Assembly (NCBI GenBank): GCA_002298125.1
Contig: DBMJ01000004.1
Span: 47,211 to 111,210, forward strand
From: Clostridium sp. UBA701
Lineage (GTDB): Bacteria > Bacillota > Clostridia > Clostridiales > Clostridiaceae
Reading direction: 5' to 3'
DNA: 64,000 bases
Below are positions 38,075-45,787 of the stretch, piece after piece. Position 1 is the stretch's first letter; each line of letters starts with the position of its first letter. The notes under the pieces are model-generated. The model was given only the letters and a program-made list of their open reading frames with translations. It ran no database searches and was not told where the DNA came from. Position numbers and translations under genes: made by a program.

Positions 38075-38941
38075 TTAAATATGAAGATTATAATCCTCAA
38101 TGCATTTTAGTACAGCCTCCTCTGTAGTAGAGAAGTTAATCCCAAAGCCTTTAAGCTTTTCATTGGATATTCTGATATCTCTTGGTCTTTCACTATAGCT
38201 TTCACTATCCCTTATTAAAAGCTCAGGAATTCTATGCTCTAACCCCATGCACTTAAGTATAAAGCTGCCTGTATCATATGTGGATAGATTGTTTTCACTG
38301 CCGGTATTATAAGTGTCATAGGGCAGCTCCATAATTTCCGGAAGCTTATAAATGAGCTCATAGACATAGCTCATACCTCTGTACTCATTTGCTGGAAGAG
38401 ATATCTGCTGGGATTTTAGTGCTGCTTTTATAACCTTCCACATTATATTAACGTTGATTTTCTTATTTTTCTCTGGCATTCCAAACTGCCAGGTTAACCT
38501 TAATATTGTGGATTTAGGTGCAAGGTTTTTTATTATATCTTCAGCTTCAAGCTTATGTTTTCCATATACGGTGTTTGGACACGGAACATGCTCTTCACTA
38601 TAGGGTCCTGGCTCCACATTGCCGTTATAGAGCTGCTCTGTGCTTAAGTATATTAGCTTACAGTCTCTTTCCCCACAGACCTTAGCAAGGTTTCTGCTTC
38701 CTATGACATTTATTTCATAGGAGCTCTCTCTATTGTTTTCACACTCTTTAGTGTCAGCCATTGCTGCAGTGTGAATTACCATATCTGGGTTAAAGTCCGC
38801 TATAGCCTTTCTTACTGCAGTCTTATCTCTTATATCAAGCTCTCTTCTTCCAGGAGCTGTGATTTCATATTTATCTCTATAGTATTCACTAAATCTTGAG
38901 GAAAAAAAGCCCTCTCCCCCAGTTACAAAAATTCTATTCAT
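38075..38941 (-). CDS. RmlD-like sugar-nucleotide reductase
   Basis: A short-chain dehydrogenase of the RmlD substrate-binding family, 289 residues. The N-terminal NAD(P) motif is GGEGFFSS at 8-15, where the third glycine of GxxGxxG is replaced by Ser. HTAAMADTKECENN and YGKHKLEAED (YxxxK) match RmlD. It could provide the 4-dehydrorhamnose reductase that the rfbABC cluster lacks, but it is 7 kb away and divergent, so another substrate is possible. ATG 38941 follows GGAGGTG. It lies 29 nt after the ATP-cone gene. Confidence 0.82.
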   Translation of the reverse strand: MNRIFVTGGEGFFSSRFSEYYRDKYEITAPGRRELDIRDKTAVRKAIADFNPDMVIHTAAMADTKECENNRESSYEINVIGSRNLAKVCGERDCKLIYLSTEQLYNGNVEPGPYSEEHVPCPNTVYGKHKLEAEDIIKNLAPKSTILRLTWQFGMPEKNKKINVNIMWKVIKAALKSQQISLPANEYRGMSYVYELIYKLPEIMELPYDTYNTGSENNLSTYDTGSFILKCMGLEHRIPELLIRDSESYSERPRDIRISNEKLKGFGINFSTTEEAVLKCIEDYNLHI

Positions 38942-38970
38942 AAGATGCACCTCCAAGTAATTACTCTGTC

Positions 38971-39387
38971 CTACCTTCTTTTAGACTTTTCAAAGTCTCT
39001 ATAGCTTATATATAGATCCTTAAAGGAAAGCTCCTCCAACACCAGCATTACCTCAAGAGCAATGCTGTAGGAGGGTATTATCAAGTCCTTAAGCTTTAGT
39101 ATTCTATCATGTATAGCCCTTGAAATGGTCTGAATATCACCCTCTGTGAGAGACCAATTTATGTCCTCTGCTGCTCCTATTATGCTTTTTTTAATCTTGC
39201 TTATGTTAAAGGGCTCCAGGGTGTTATCCTTCTTTAGCACATAGACTAATCCCTTTTCCACAAGTACTTTTTTCATCACATCCAGCTCAAGGGTCCTCAT
39301 CATTTCTCTTATGCTCTCAGGCTCCATATTCTCTTCTTTGCAGTGCTGAAGTATAAGGCTTAAAATGCTTTCATAGGAACTATTCAT
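38971..39387 (-). CDS. Free-standing ATP-cone domain protein
   Basis: A 138-residue protein. Residues 1-45 are helical with no known motif. Residues about 48-138 form an ATP-cone: VLKKDNTLEPFNISKIKKSI parallels VVKRDGRVVDFNSIKITNAI at the start of NrdD. ATP-cones bind ATP or dATP and normally regulate ribonucleotide reductases or form part of NrdR. Here there is no reductase and no NrdR zinc ribbon. GGAGGTG precedes ATG. It could be a nucleotide sensor acting in trans; that is inference. Confidence 0.8.
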   Translation of the reverse strand: MNSSYESILSLILQHCKEENMEPESIREMMRTLELDVMKKVLVEKGLVYVLKKDNTLEPFNISKIKKSIIGAAEDINWSLTEGDIQTISRAIHDRILKLKDLIIPSYSIALEVMLVLEELSFKDLYISYRDFEKSKRR

Positions 39388-39525
39388 AATTGCACACCTC
39401 CATATATAATTATCGTTATTAATTTATGACAAATTATAAAAGTCATGTATTGTTAATTCAAATGTAACATATTGTATTAATTTAATTATACGGTAGTACT
39501 TCCTATATAAGCAACTTTAACCTTT

Positions 39526-39561
39526 AAAAGCAGGCTTACTTCTAGCTGTAAGCCTGCTTTT
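39526..39561. terminator. Perfect 14-bp terminator hairpin
   Basis: AAAAGCAGGCTTAC at 39526-39539 pairs exactly with 39548-39561 around an eight-base loop. It ends the membrane-protein gene at 39580. Confidence 0.75.
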
Positions 39562-39579
39562 AAAAAGGGGAACTATATA

Positions 39580-40155
39580 TTATGACTTCTTATACTCCAT
39601 TTCACTTATGGGACTAATTATCATAGTTATGGGAGTGCTTATATGATATAGGGTTTTGCGGTCAAAATTTACAAAGAAGCTTGAGCCATTGCAATCTCCC
39701 TGGTAGCTTCCTAGGTTATTAAGCTCTTCTCCGTCCTTATCTATGAACCTTACCTTACGTTTATTTTCACAGCTCTGTAGTGTTGAATCCGTGCAAAGAC
39801 TTAAATAGCATCCTTCCTTGGAAGCATATACTGGCACTATCTCAAATTCTGCTGAGACTGTGAAGACATCATAGTTGTGTAGGGATTTTAGGAAAATTAC
39901 AGTGTTCTCATCCCTATACACAGGAAGATTGATATTAATTAATTCTTTATTCTCCCTTTTATACCATACTGGCTGTAACAGCATAATAACTTCCTCTGAG
40001 CTACCTTTGCAGCTTATGCTATAGCCCTTCTTATTTTCTACTCTTCCTAAAAGGGCATTTTGAGAAAACCCTCCACTATATACTTCATAGATGAGGATCA
40101 CTATTAAGAATACTATAGAAAAGGTAGTTAGATTGGTCTTAGATTGCAGCTTCAC
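39580..40155 (-). CDS. Hypothetical membrane-anchored protein
   Basis: I do not recognise this 191-residue protein. One N-terminal hydrophobic helix (about 10-27) is followed by a soluble, beta-rich region with four cysteines (in SCKGSS, EGCYLSLC and SCENKRK) and a fifth in GDCNGSS, so disulfides outside the cell are possible. The start is GTG 40155 with GGGAGG 7 nt upstream. It is single, with its own terminator. No function can be proposed. Confidence 0.7.
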   Translation of the reverse strand: MKLQSKTNLTTFSIVFLIVILIYEVYSGGFSQNALLGRVENKKGYSISCKGSSEEVIMLLQPVWYKRENKELININLPVYRDENTVIFLKSLHNYDVFTVSAEFEIVPVYASKEGCYLSLCTDSTLQSCENKRKVRFIDKDGEELNNLGSYQGDCNGSSFFVNFDRKTLYHISTPITMIISPISEMEYKKS

Positions 40156-40301
40156 TCTTTCCCCTCCCATATGCATTTTGTTTAAGTTTAGTATAACTGT
40201 GATTTTTCTAAATGCAATAGCTATGTAAAAAGTGGTGGATTTTAAGACGTAAATTGTTTTTCAAAAGTAAAAACTGCTCATTTTTAAGTAAAAACTGCTT
40301 T

Positions 40302-41663
40302 TTAGCGTGATATGGATCTATGTTTATTTCCTATGGATAAAGCTATTTTTAATTTAATAAAAAACATAGTTGCAGTTACCAGGGTTAGAATTTCTGCAAA
40401 GGGAACTGTTAACCAAACTCCATTAAGAGATAAAATATTAGGAAGGATTATAAGTCCTAATAGGGTAAAGCCTATTCCTCTTGACATAGATATAACTGTA
40501 GATAAAGTAGAGAATTCTATAGCCTGAAAATAGGCTCCCAGGATAATATTTATACCCATAAATAAAAATCCTATAAAGTAAAGTTTAATGCCTGTTACTG
40601 TAATTGATATAAGCTCAGCACTATCCCTGTTAAATAGCAACACAATATACTCTGGGAATAACATACCTATCATAAAGAAAACAGCTCCAAATATTGTAGC
40701 TGTTATTACACCCATTTTTAACACCTTGTTAACTCTGACTAACTCTTTTGCACCATAATTAATGCTTATAATAGGCTGGCTTGCTTGTGTTATGCCAGAA
40801 AATATGGCAACACATATTAGTGAAATATTGGCAATAATACTGTATGCAGATACACCAATGGTTCCAACTATTCTATTTAATACGGTATTAAAGGCGAAAA
40901 TAACTATTCCCGAAGAAATCTCAATAATAAAGCTAGGAGTACCATTGCGAACTACTCTTTTCAACACCTTATATTTAACCTTTATCCTTATAAGCTTTAA
41001 TGAGCTGTTTCCCCTAATAAAATGAAAATATATCAAAGTAAATAAGCTTAGAAGGGAGGAACCCACAGTAGCAATCGCTGCACCTCTCATTCCCCAATGA
41101 AATACTAGAACAAATAATCCGTCAAAAATTATGTTGGTTATGGCCCCAATAGCAGTACTGTACATAACAAGCTTTGGAGCTTTATCATTTCTAATAAACG
41201 CTGAAAGAGTATTCACCATTAAAAATGAGAAACTAAACATAATTACAATACTTAAATAGTCTTTAACAAGTACAATATTATTCTCATTGGCTCCTAAAAA
41301 GTAGCATATATCCTTAACGAATATACTCCCAAGTATTGTGAAGGTAATGCTGCATATTATAGCAACAATAATAGAATTAGTAAAAATTTCATCTACCTTA
41401 TTTAATTTTTTTCGTCCAATACTTATAGAAACTGCTGTGGCACCTCCAATGCCTAAGAGCAGCCCTACTGCAAATAACACATTGTAAATAGGTATCGCAA
41501 TATTTAGTGCAGCCAATCCTTCACTACCTACTCCTCGACCAATAAAAATTGTATCAAATAGGATATACATAGATACAGTAATAGATGCCACTATACTTGG
41601 AATTAAATATCCAAAAAATATCTTGTATACTTCATCCTTTAAAAAATCAACCTTTTGTGCCAT
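40302..41663 (-). CDS. MATE family efflux transporter (MerR-controlled)
   Basis: A 453-residue exporter with about twelve helices and the MATE signatures FGYLIPSIVASITVSMY, GGATAVSISIGRKK and NGTPSFIIEISSGIV. It resembles the MepA-like branch more than the first MATE copy does. AAGGAGG precedes ATG. It lies directly after a MerR-family gene, and its own promoter has the 19-bp spacer typical of MerR activation, so drug-induced expression is likely. Confidence 0.93.
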   Translation of the reverse strand: MAQKVDFLKDEVYKIFFGYLIPSIVASITVSMYILFDTIFIGRGVGSEGLAALNIAIPIYNVLFAVGLLLGIGGATAVSISIGRKKLNKVDEIFTNSIIVAIICSITFTILGSIFVKDICYFLGANENNIVLVKDYLSIVIMFSFSFLMVNTLSAFIRNDKAPKLVMYSTAIGAITNIIFDGLFVLVFHWGMRGAAIATVGSSLLSLFTLIYFHFIRGNSSLKLIRIKVKYKVLKRVVRNGTPSFIIEISSGIVIFAFNTVLNRIVGTIGVSAYSIIANISLICVAIFSGITQASQPIISINYGAKELVRVNKVLKMGVITATIFGAVFFMIGMLFPEYIVLLFNRDSAELISITVTGIKLYFIGFLFMGINIILGAYFQAIEFSTLSTVISMSRGIGFTLLGLIILPNILSLNGVWLTVPFAEILTLVTATMFFIKLKIALSIGNKHRSISR

Positions 41664-41689
41664 GCTATAACCTCCTTAATGCTAAAATT

Positions 41690-41720
41690 ATTCTAAAGGT
41701 TATAGTAACTATAAGGTCAA
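41690..41720 (-). promoter_or_regulatory. MerR-type promoter/operator of the MATE gene
   Basis: On the minus strand TTGACC (41720-41715) and TAGAAT (41695-41690) are separated by exactly 19 bp. The spacer contains the dyad TTATAGT-T-ACTATAA. A 19-bp spacer with a central dyad is the hallmark of promoters that MerR-family activators untwist. The -35 overlaps the stop codon of the merR gene. Confidence 0.85.
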
Positions 41721-42544
41721 GTTTTTTTTACTATAGGAATTTGTATTTCTGTGATATATTCTTCCTCCATTCCCGAAAAAGCATTATCTGATATAGTTAA
41801 TAATATTCCATCTCCGCAAGCCTGATATCCATTTCCATCAATCCAATTAAGTAAGCTTATGTAGTCCTCTTCTCCTCTTTCATAAGGACCTTGAAATACT
41901 ATACAGGCATATTCTCCACCTTCAAGCACAGATAACGCCTCTATTCCTTCTATGTCTTCATCAAATATCAAGGCTACCCCCAGCCATTTGTCATAAAGCT
42001 TATTTATAATATCAGTTTGTGAAAGAGTAATTCCTATAAGACCACTAAATAAGGATAGCTCATCACCTGAAATGTTACTAAGAGCCTTTAATCCATATTC
42101 AAACTCCACAAGGTCACCGCTTTTATGAAAATTTAGTTTAAGTATTTTTCTAGTTAGAAGTTTCTTTATACTGCAGCTATGAAATACTTTCTCCTTACTA
42201 TAATGAGTAAGCAGCTTTATCTTATTTTCGATAATAGACCTTCGCATTGAAAGCATAGTTATTTCTGCATCGATTAACTGCAGTTGTTCTCCTAGAAGCC
42301 CTACCATGGAATTTAAATTTCTCCTCCTAAAGTAAAGCTGAATGCTTTCTATGGACATCCCCAGTTTTCTTAAGAACAAAATGGAATCTAACAGTGCAAA
42401 CTGTTCCACACCATAGTAGCGGTAATTGTTTTCTTCATCTATGTAAGCTGGTTTAAAAAGTCCTATTTTATCATAATATCTTAGGGCTTGAGCTGAGACA
42501 TTGTGCAGCTTTGCCATCTCCCCTATAAGAATTTTTGGTTTCAC
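41717..42544 (-). CDS. MerR family transcriptional regulator with effector domain
   Basis: A drug-responsive activator of the BmrR type. The N-terminal winged helix (IGEMAKLHNVSAQALRYYDK and YRYYGVEQF) is followed by a coiled coil near 80-115. The C-terminal part, about 160 residues, looks like a GyrI-type ligand-binding domain (ECIVFQGPYERGEE-like region). GTG 42544 is chosen because AGAGGTG is 6 nt upstream; the GTG at 42553 overlaps it. The likely target is the MATE promoter at its 3' end. Confidence 0.92.
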   Translation of the reverse strand: MKPKILIGEMAKLHNVSAQALRYYDKIGLFKPAYIDEENNYRYYGVEQFALLDSILFLRKLGMSIESIQLYFRRRNLNSMVGLLGEQLQLIDAEITMLSMRRSIIENKIKLLTHYSKEKVFHSCSIKKLLTRKILKLNFHKSGDLVEFEYGLKALSNISGDELSLFSGLIGITLSQTDIINKLYDKWLGVALIFDEDIEGIEALSVLEGGEYACIVFQGPYERGEEDYISLLNWIDGNGYQACGDGILLTISDNAFSGMEEEYITEIQIPIVKKT

Positions 42545-42708
42545 TTCTTTCACCTCTTAACTATTGAGCATCTTTATGTATCTAAAGGGCCAAAGGTACT
42601 TAGTTACATCATTATAGGTGTACAATATATTTCCCCTTGCTGCCACATACCAAACAATGTTTACACTGACATTGGCAGGAATTAATTATTGCTTCTACTC
42701 TTATCACC

Positions 42709-43098
42709 TTATTCTTCTCCTTCGATTAATTGTCCAGCATCCTTTAAAAACCTAGTAAAGTGTTCTATGGCCTCTAAGACAAATTGATTTTTACTAATAC
42801 CTAATTTCTCTGAATACTTTGCTATCTCTTGCTGATGATCCACTCTTAGCCTTATGTTCATAGCCCGTTCTCCATCATCACCAATGACCACTTTGTTCTC
42901 ACTCTGAGTAATGAGCTTTCCTTTTCTAGTCAATGCTAAACCATAGAGTATTCTGTCTATAGATTTGCTATACTTTGCTCCTTGAGGAAAGCAGGTCTTT
43001 TCCACCATATCTCTGGTAATAGTGATATATGGTCCAGTAATTTTATATCCCTCATCAGCCTCCTCTAGCTTTAGCTTGGGATCGTAGGCTGCAAGCAT
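42709..43098 (-). CDS. Hypothetical protein with ribbon-helix-helix-like C-terminus
   Basis: A 129-residue protein I cannot name. The segment AMNIRLRVDHQQEIAKYSEK plus LGISKNQFVLEAIEHF looks like a ribbon-helix-helix DNA-binding fold, as in CopG or Arc types. The N-terminal half has no known motif. The ribosome binding site is weak (TAGGAA). It could be a small regulator; there is no toxin partner next to it. Confidence 0.6.
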   Translation of the reverse strand: MLAAYDPKLKLEEADEGYKITGPYITITRDMVEKTCFPQGAKYSKSIDRILYGLALTRKGKLITQSENKVVIGDDGERAMNIRLRVDHQQEIAKYSEKLGISKNQFVLEAIEHFTRFLKDAGQLIEGEE

Positions 43099-43130
43099 TT
43101 CCTATAAATATGGTACAATATAGTATATAA

Positions 43131-43176
43131 AAATGCACCACAAATATTAGATGTATCTGACATTTGTGGTGCATTT
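43131..43176 (-). terminator. Terminator after the marR gene
   Basis: AAATGCACCACAAAT (43131-43145) pairs perfectly with 43162-43176; TTTTTATA follows on the minus strand. Confidence 0.8.
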
Positions 43177-43183
43177 CATTTAT

Positions 43184-43636
43184 TTACTCTTTATCGCTTA
43201 CCTTTGACATAATTTTAATTACATTTTCTAAGGAGCTGTGAAGCAGCTCTATATCCTCCTCTGGCAGCGAAGATAGGTTGTCCTTTAAAGACCTTACTAT
43301 CTTATGTTTTTGAATCTTTAAAAATTCCTTACCCTCAGTGGTAAGGGCTATGTTTATTACCCTCCTGTCACTTGGGTGTGGAAGTCTTTCCACCATATTT
43401 TCGCTTATAAGCCTGTCTATCAATGGAGTCATGTTGGGCTTTGATATGGACATTCTACGTCCTATGTCTGAAACAGGAAGCGTTCCTATTTCCTCTAGCA
43501 TAACTAAAATCTGTATATGAGTATGGGTAAGTCCTCTGCACTCTTCGGAGCAGCAGGGCTTTATTACCTTCTTCTTTAGCATAGGAACTAGTGATAACAT
43601 GCTTATCGCTATAAATTCCAATTTATCCTTTTCCAC
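43184..43636 (-). CDS. MarR family transcriptional regulator
   Basis: A dimeric winged-helix repressor of about 150 residues. LPVSDIGRRMSISKPNMTPL is the recognition helix region, and LPHPSDRRVINIALT is the MarR wing with its DRR motif. A CC...EEC cluster near residue 30 (KPCCSEECRG) could be redox- or metal-sensitive. I prefer GTG 43636, 8 nt after AAGGTGA; GTG 43648 is too close to it. The target is unknown. It is transcribed away from the YtaF gene. Confidence 0.9.
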   Translation of the reverse strand: MEKDKLEFIAISMLSLVPMLKKKVIKPCCSEECRGLTHTHIQILVMLEEIGTLPVSDIGRRMSISKPNMTPLIDRLISENMVERLPHPSDRRVINIALTTEGKEFLKIQKHKIVRSLKDNLSSLPEEDIELLHSSLENVIKIMSKVSDKE

Positions 43637-43803
43637 TTTGTATCTCACCTTCTATTGGAAGTTTTTATATTTAATTATAATTATATAATATTTATAAACA
43701 ACTAACAACAGGGTAAGCTGCGAGATAAAAATTTATTAAAACTATAACCATCTAGGCTCCTCCACAATATATTAAAAGTACAGTACGGATAATCAGGAGG
43801 AGT

Positions 43804-44430
43804 ATGATGCATTTTATATCGGTAATTATGTTTGCTGTATCAGCAAATATAGATAATTTAATCATAGCCATGGCCTATGGCAACAAGAAAATCAATATAA
43901 ATATTTATAGTAATCTGCTTATTGCTGCAATTTCCTCTTTAGGAACTCTCATATCCATGTCCATAGGACTTGTGATCAATAAATTTATACCTCTATATAT
44001 AGCTAATCTATTAGGCTGTTTTTTACTTATCTTCTTAGGCTTGTGGTTCATATTAGACTTTATCCTAAAAGAAAGAAAGTCTAAAGCTTCATTAGCTTCT
44101 GCAATAGATACTAAAAGCTCATGCTATAAGTATCTTTTAGCCAGCCCAGAAAAAGCAGACACAGACAATTCTGGTGATATAGATATTAAGGAGGCAATAT
44201 CTCTGGCTGTTGCCCTAAGCTTAAATAACCTTGGTATGGGCATTGGTGCTACCATCACAGGTATTAATATGCTTGCCACCCTGTGCTTTACCTTCTTCTT
44301 CAGTGTGATTTTCATACCCCTAGGATATACCATTGGTAAAAATTATCTTTCAAAATATCTAGGTAGATATGCACCCATTTTGTCCGCTGTTATAGTTATA
44401 GCCCTGGGTGTTTACGAGCTTTTTATCTAA
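43804..44430 (+). CDS. ytaF: YtaF/MntP-family sporulation membrane protein
   Basis: A six-helix membrane protein, 208 residues, of the MntP-like family. AVSANIDNLIIAMAYG and AVALSLNNLGMGIGATITG are the paired repeat helices with acidic or polar metal-binding residues. The central loop carries DTDNSGDIDIKE at 119-130, a canonical 12-residue EF-hand-type loop. MntP proteins export Mn; YtaF is named as a sporulation protein in Bacillus. AGGAGG lies 3 nt before ATG 43804, or 6 nt before ATG 43807. It is convergent with a DtxR-family regulator. Confidence 0.88.
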   Translation: MMHFISVIMFAVSANIDNLIIAMAYGNKKININIYSNLLIAAISSLGTLISMSIGLVINKFIPLYIANLLGCFLLIFLGLWFILDFILKERKSKASLASAIDTKSSCYKYLLASPEKADTDNSGDIDIKEAISLAVALSLNNLGMGIGATITGINMLATLCFTFFFSVIFIPLGYTIGKNYLSKYLGRYAPILSAVIVIALGVYELFI

Positions 44431-44437
44431 TTAATAT

Positions 44438-44467
44438 GGCAGCCATTATGACTGCCCCGTTTTTTTA
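44438..44467 (+). terminator. Terminator between ytaF and the dtxR-family gene
   Basis: GGCAG (44438-44442) pairs with CTGCC (44452-44456), followed by seven T. The hairpin overlaps the stop codon of the convergent regulator gene. Confidence 0.6.
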
Positions 44468-44907
44468 AACAACTCATGGATTTCTGGATTTTCATTAAAA
44501 AACCTTACAAAATCCTCAAATTTTTTAACAGTATTATCGCTTATGGTGTGCTCCATTTTTTCAGTTTCCATTAATATCTCCTTTTCCTCTACCCCAATAA
44601 TTCTTAAAAAGCTCTCCAGAATATTGTGGCGCCTTAGTAATATCTCTCCTAATTTTCTTCCCTCCTCCTTAAGCATTATATATCCATAACGCTCATAGTT
44701 TAAAAAACCAAGCTTAGCTAATCTTTGCACCATGTTAGTAGCTGAAGGGGGCTGCACGTTAAGGGCTTCTGATAATTCGTTAATCCTAGTAAAATGAGTT
44801 TCTAAAGAGAGCCTATATATCATCTCAAGATAATCCTCCATAGATGCTGTTAGAGAGTTATCTTCTTTTTTCATATACTCACTAAAGGTGTGAAAATCCT
44901 TATCCAT
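44446..44907 (-). CDS. DtxR/MntR-family metal-dependent regulator
   Basis: A 153-residue regulator. The winged helix is TRINELSEALNVQPPSATNMVQ, and the dimerisation/metal region has LRRHNILESFLRIIGVEEKE and EKMEHTISD, matching MntR/IdeR ligands (His, Glu, His). No SH3-like third domain, so it is MntR-sized. It likely senses Mn or Fe. The convergent neighbour is an MntP-like protein, which suits manganese balance. AGGTGAAA precedes ATG. Its stop lies within the shared terminator. Confidence 0.9.
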   Translation of the reverse strand: MDKDFHTFSEYMKKEDNSLTASMEDYLEMIYRLSLETHFTRINELSEALNVQPPSATNMVQRLAKLGFLNYERYGYIMLKEEGRKLGEILLRRHNILESFLRIIGVEEKEILMETEKMEHTISDNTVKKFEDFVRFFNENPEIHELFKKTGQS

Positions 44908-45027
44908 ATTATTTCACCTACACTTTTATTACATAAGTTATTTAATTATATGGATTTTATTTCATAATAATAACTTCTAGCTTATAATAGTGTATAATGA
45001 TGGATGTTTTGGATATGGAGGGTAAAA

Positions 45028-45747
45028 ATGAAAAGTGGCAAATGTGAGCATTGCTGTAAGCATTGTGGTTGTTCAGAGCAGTATTGTTTAAAAAAAGTTC
45101 CTATATTTTCTGCTCTTTCCTCAGAGGAAATGGGTAAAATAGCTAATTATATCACTCACAAAAGCTATAAAAAGGGAGATATAATATTTAATGAAGGAGC
45201 TGTATGTGATAGCTTATTTGTGGTAAACCGAGGCAGTCTTAAGGTATACACCTATACACGGGAGGGTAAGGAACAAATACTATACCTTCTTACCTCAGGA
45301 GATTTTCTAGGAGATATGAATCTTTTGAAAAAAGAGGTCTTTCACTTTAGTGCCGCCGCCCTAGAGGATACCTATCTTTGCGTACTGAGCAGAGAGGACT
45401 TCAACAAGGTTATGAGTGAGCATCCAGATATAAGCAGTAAAATTCTTGAATATAGCTACAATAGGATAAAAAGCCTGGAAAGCCTTGTAAAAACCCTCAC
45501 CACCAAGGACATAGATGCTAGGCTTGCCTCACTGCTTATAAACCTTACAAAATCCTTTGGTGTTCCTACCAGTGAGGGCATAGAGATATCCTTCTATATG
45601 GGGAGAGAGGACATGGCTAACCTTTTGGGAGTTACAAGGGAAACCGTCAGCAGAAGATTGTCCTATCTGCAGAGCGAAAATCTTATTAAGGTAGGAAGCA
45701 ATAAAATAGTAGTTGTGAATCTAGAGGCTCTTAAGGATATGCTTTAA
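45028..45747 (+). CDS. Crp/Fnr family regulator with N-terminal cysteine cluster
   Basis: A 239-residue activator. Six cysteines lie in the first 20 residues (6, 9, 10, 13, 15, 20), consistent with an oxygen- or NO-sensitive Fe-S cluster. The cyclic-nucleotide-type beta barrel follows (VPIFSALSSEEMGKI, NEGAVCDSLFVV), then a long helix and the winged helix MGREDMANLLGVTRETVSRR. Start is ATG 45028, with GGAGGG 5 nt upstream; the ATG at 45004 has none. It faces the DUF438-ric operon, whose promoter has an Fnr-like box, so it is a good candidate regulator. Confidence 0.92.
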   Translation: MKSGKCEHCCKHCGCSEQYCLKKVPIFSALSSEEMGKIANYITHKSYKKGDIIFNEGAVCDSLFVVNRGSLKVYTYTREGKEQILYLLTSGDFLGDMNLLKKEVFHFSAAALEDTYLCVLSREDFNKVMSEHPDISSKILEYSYNRIKSLESLVKTLTTKDIDARLASLLINLTKSFGVPTSEGIEISFYMGREDMANLLGVTRETVSRRLSYLQSENLIKVGSNKIVVVNLEALKDML

Positions 45748-45784
45748 GCCTATGTAGAAAGCTTAGTTTTCTACATAGGCTTAT
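45748..45784. terminator. Bidirectional terminator
   Basis: GCCTATGTAGAAA (45748-45760) pairs with TTTCTACATAGGC (45768-45780). It ends the Crp/Fnr gene and the convergent DUF438 gene. Confidence 0.75.
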
Positions 45785-45787
45785 TAG

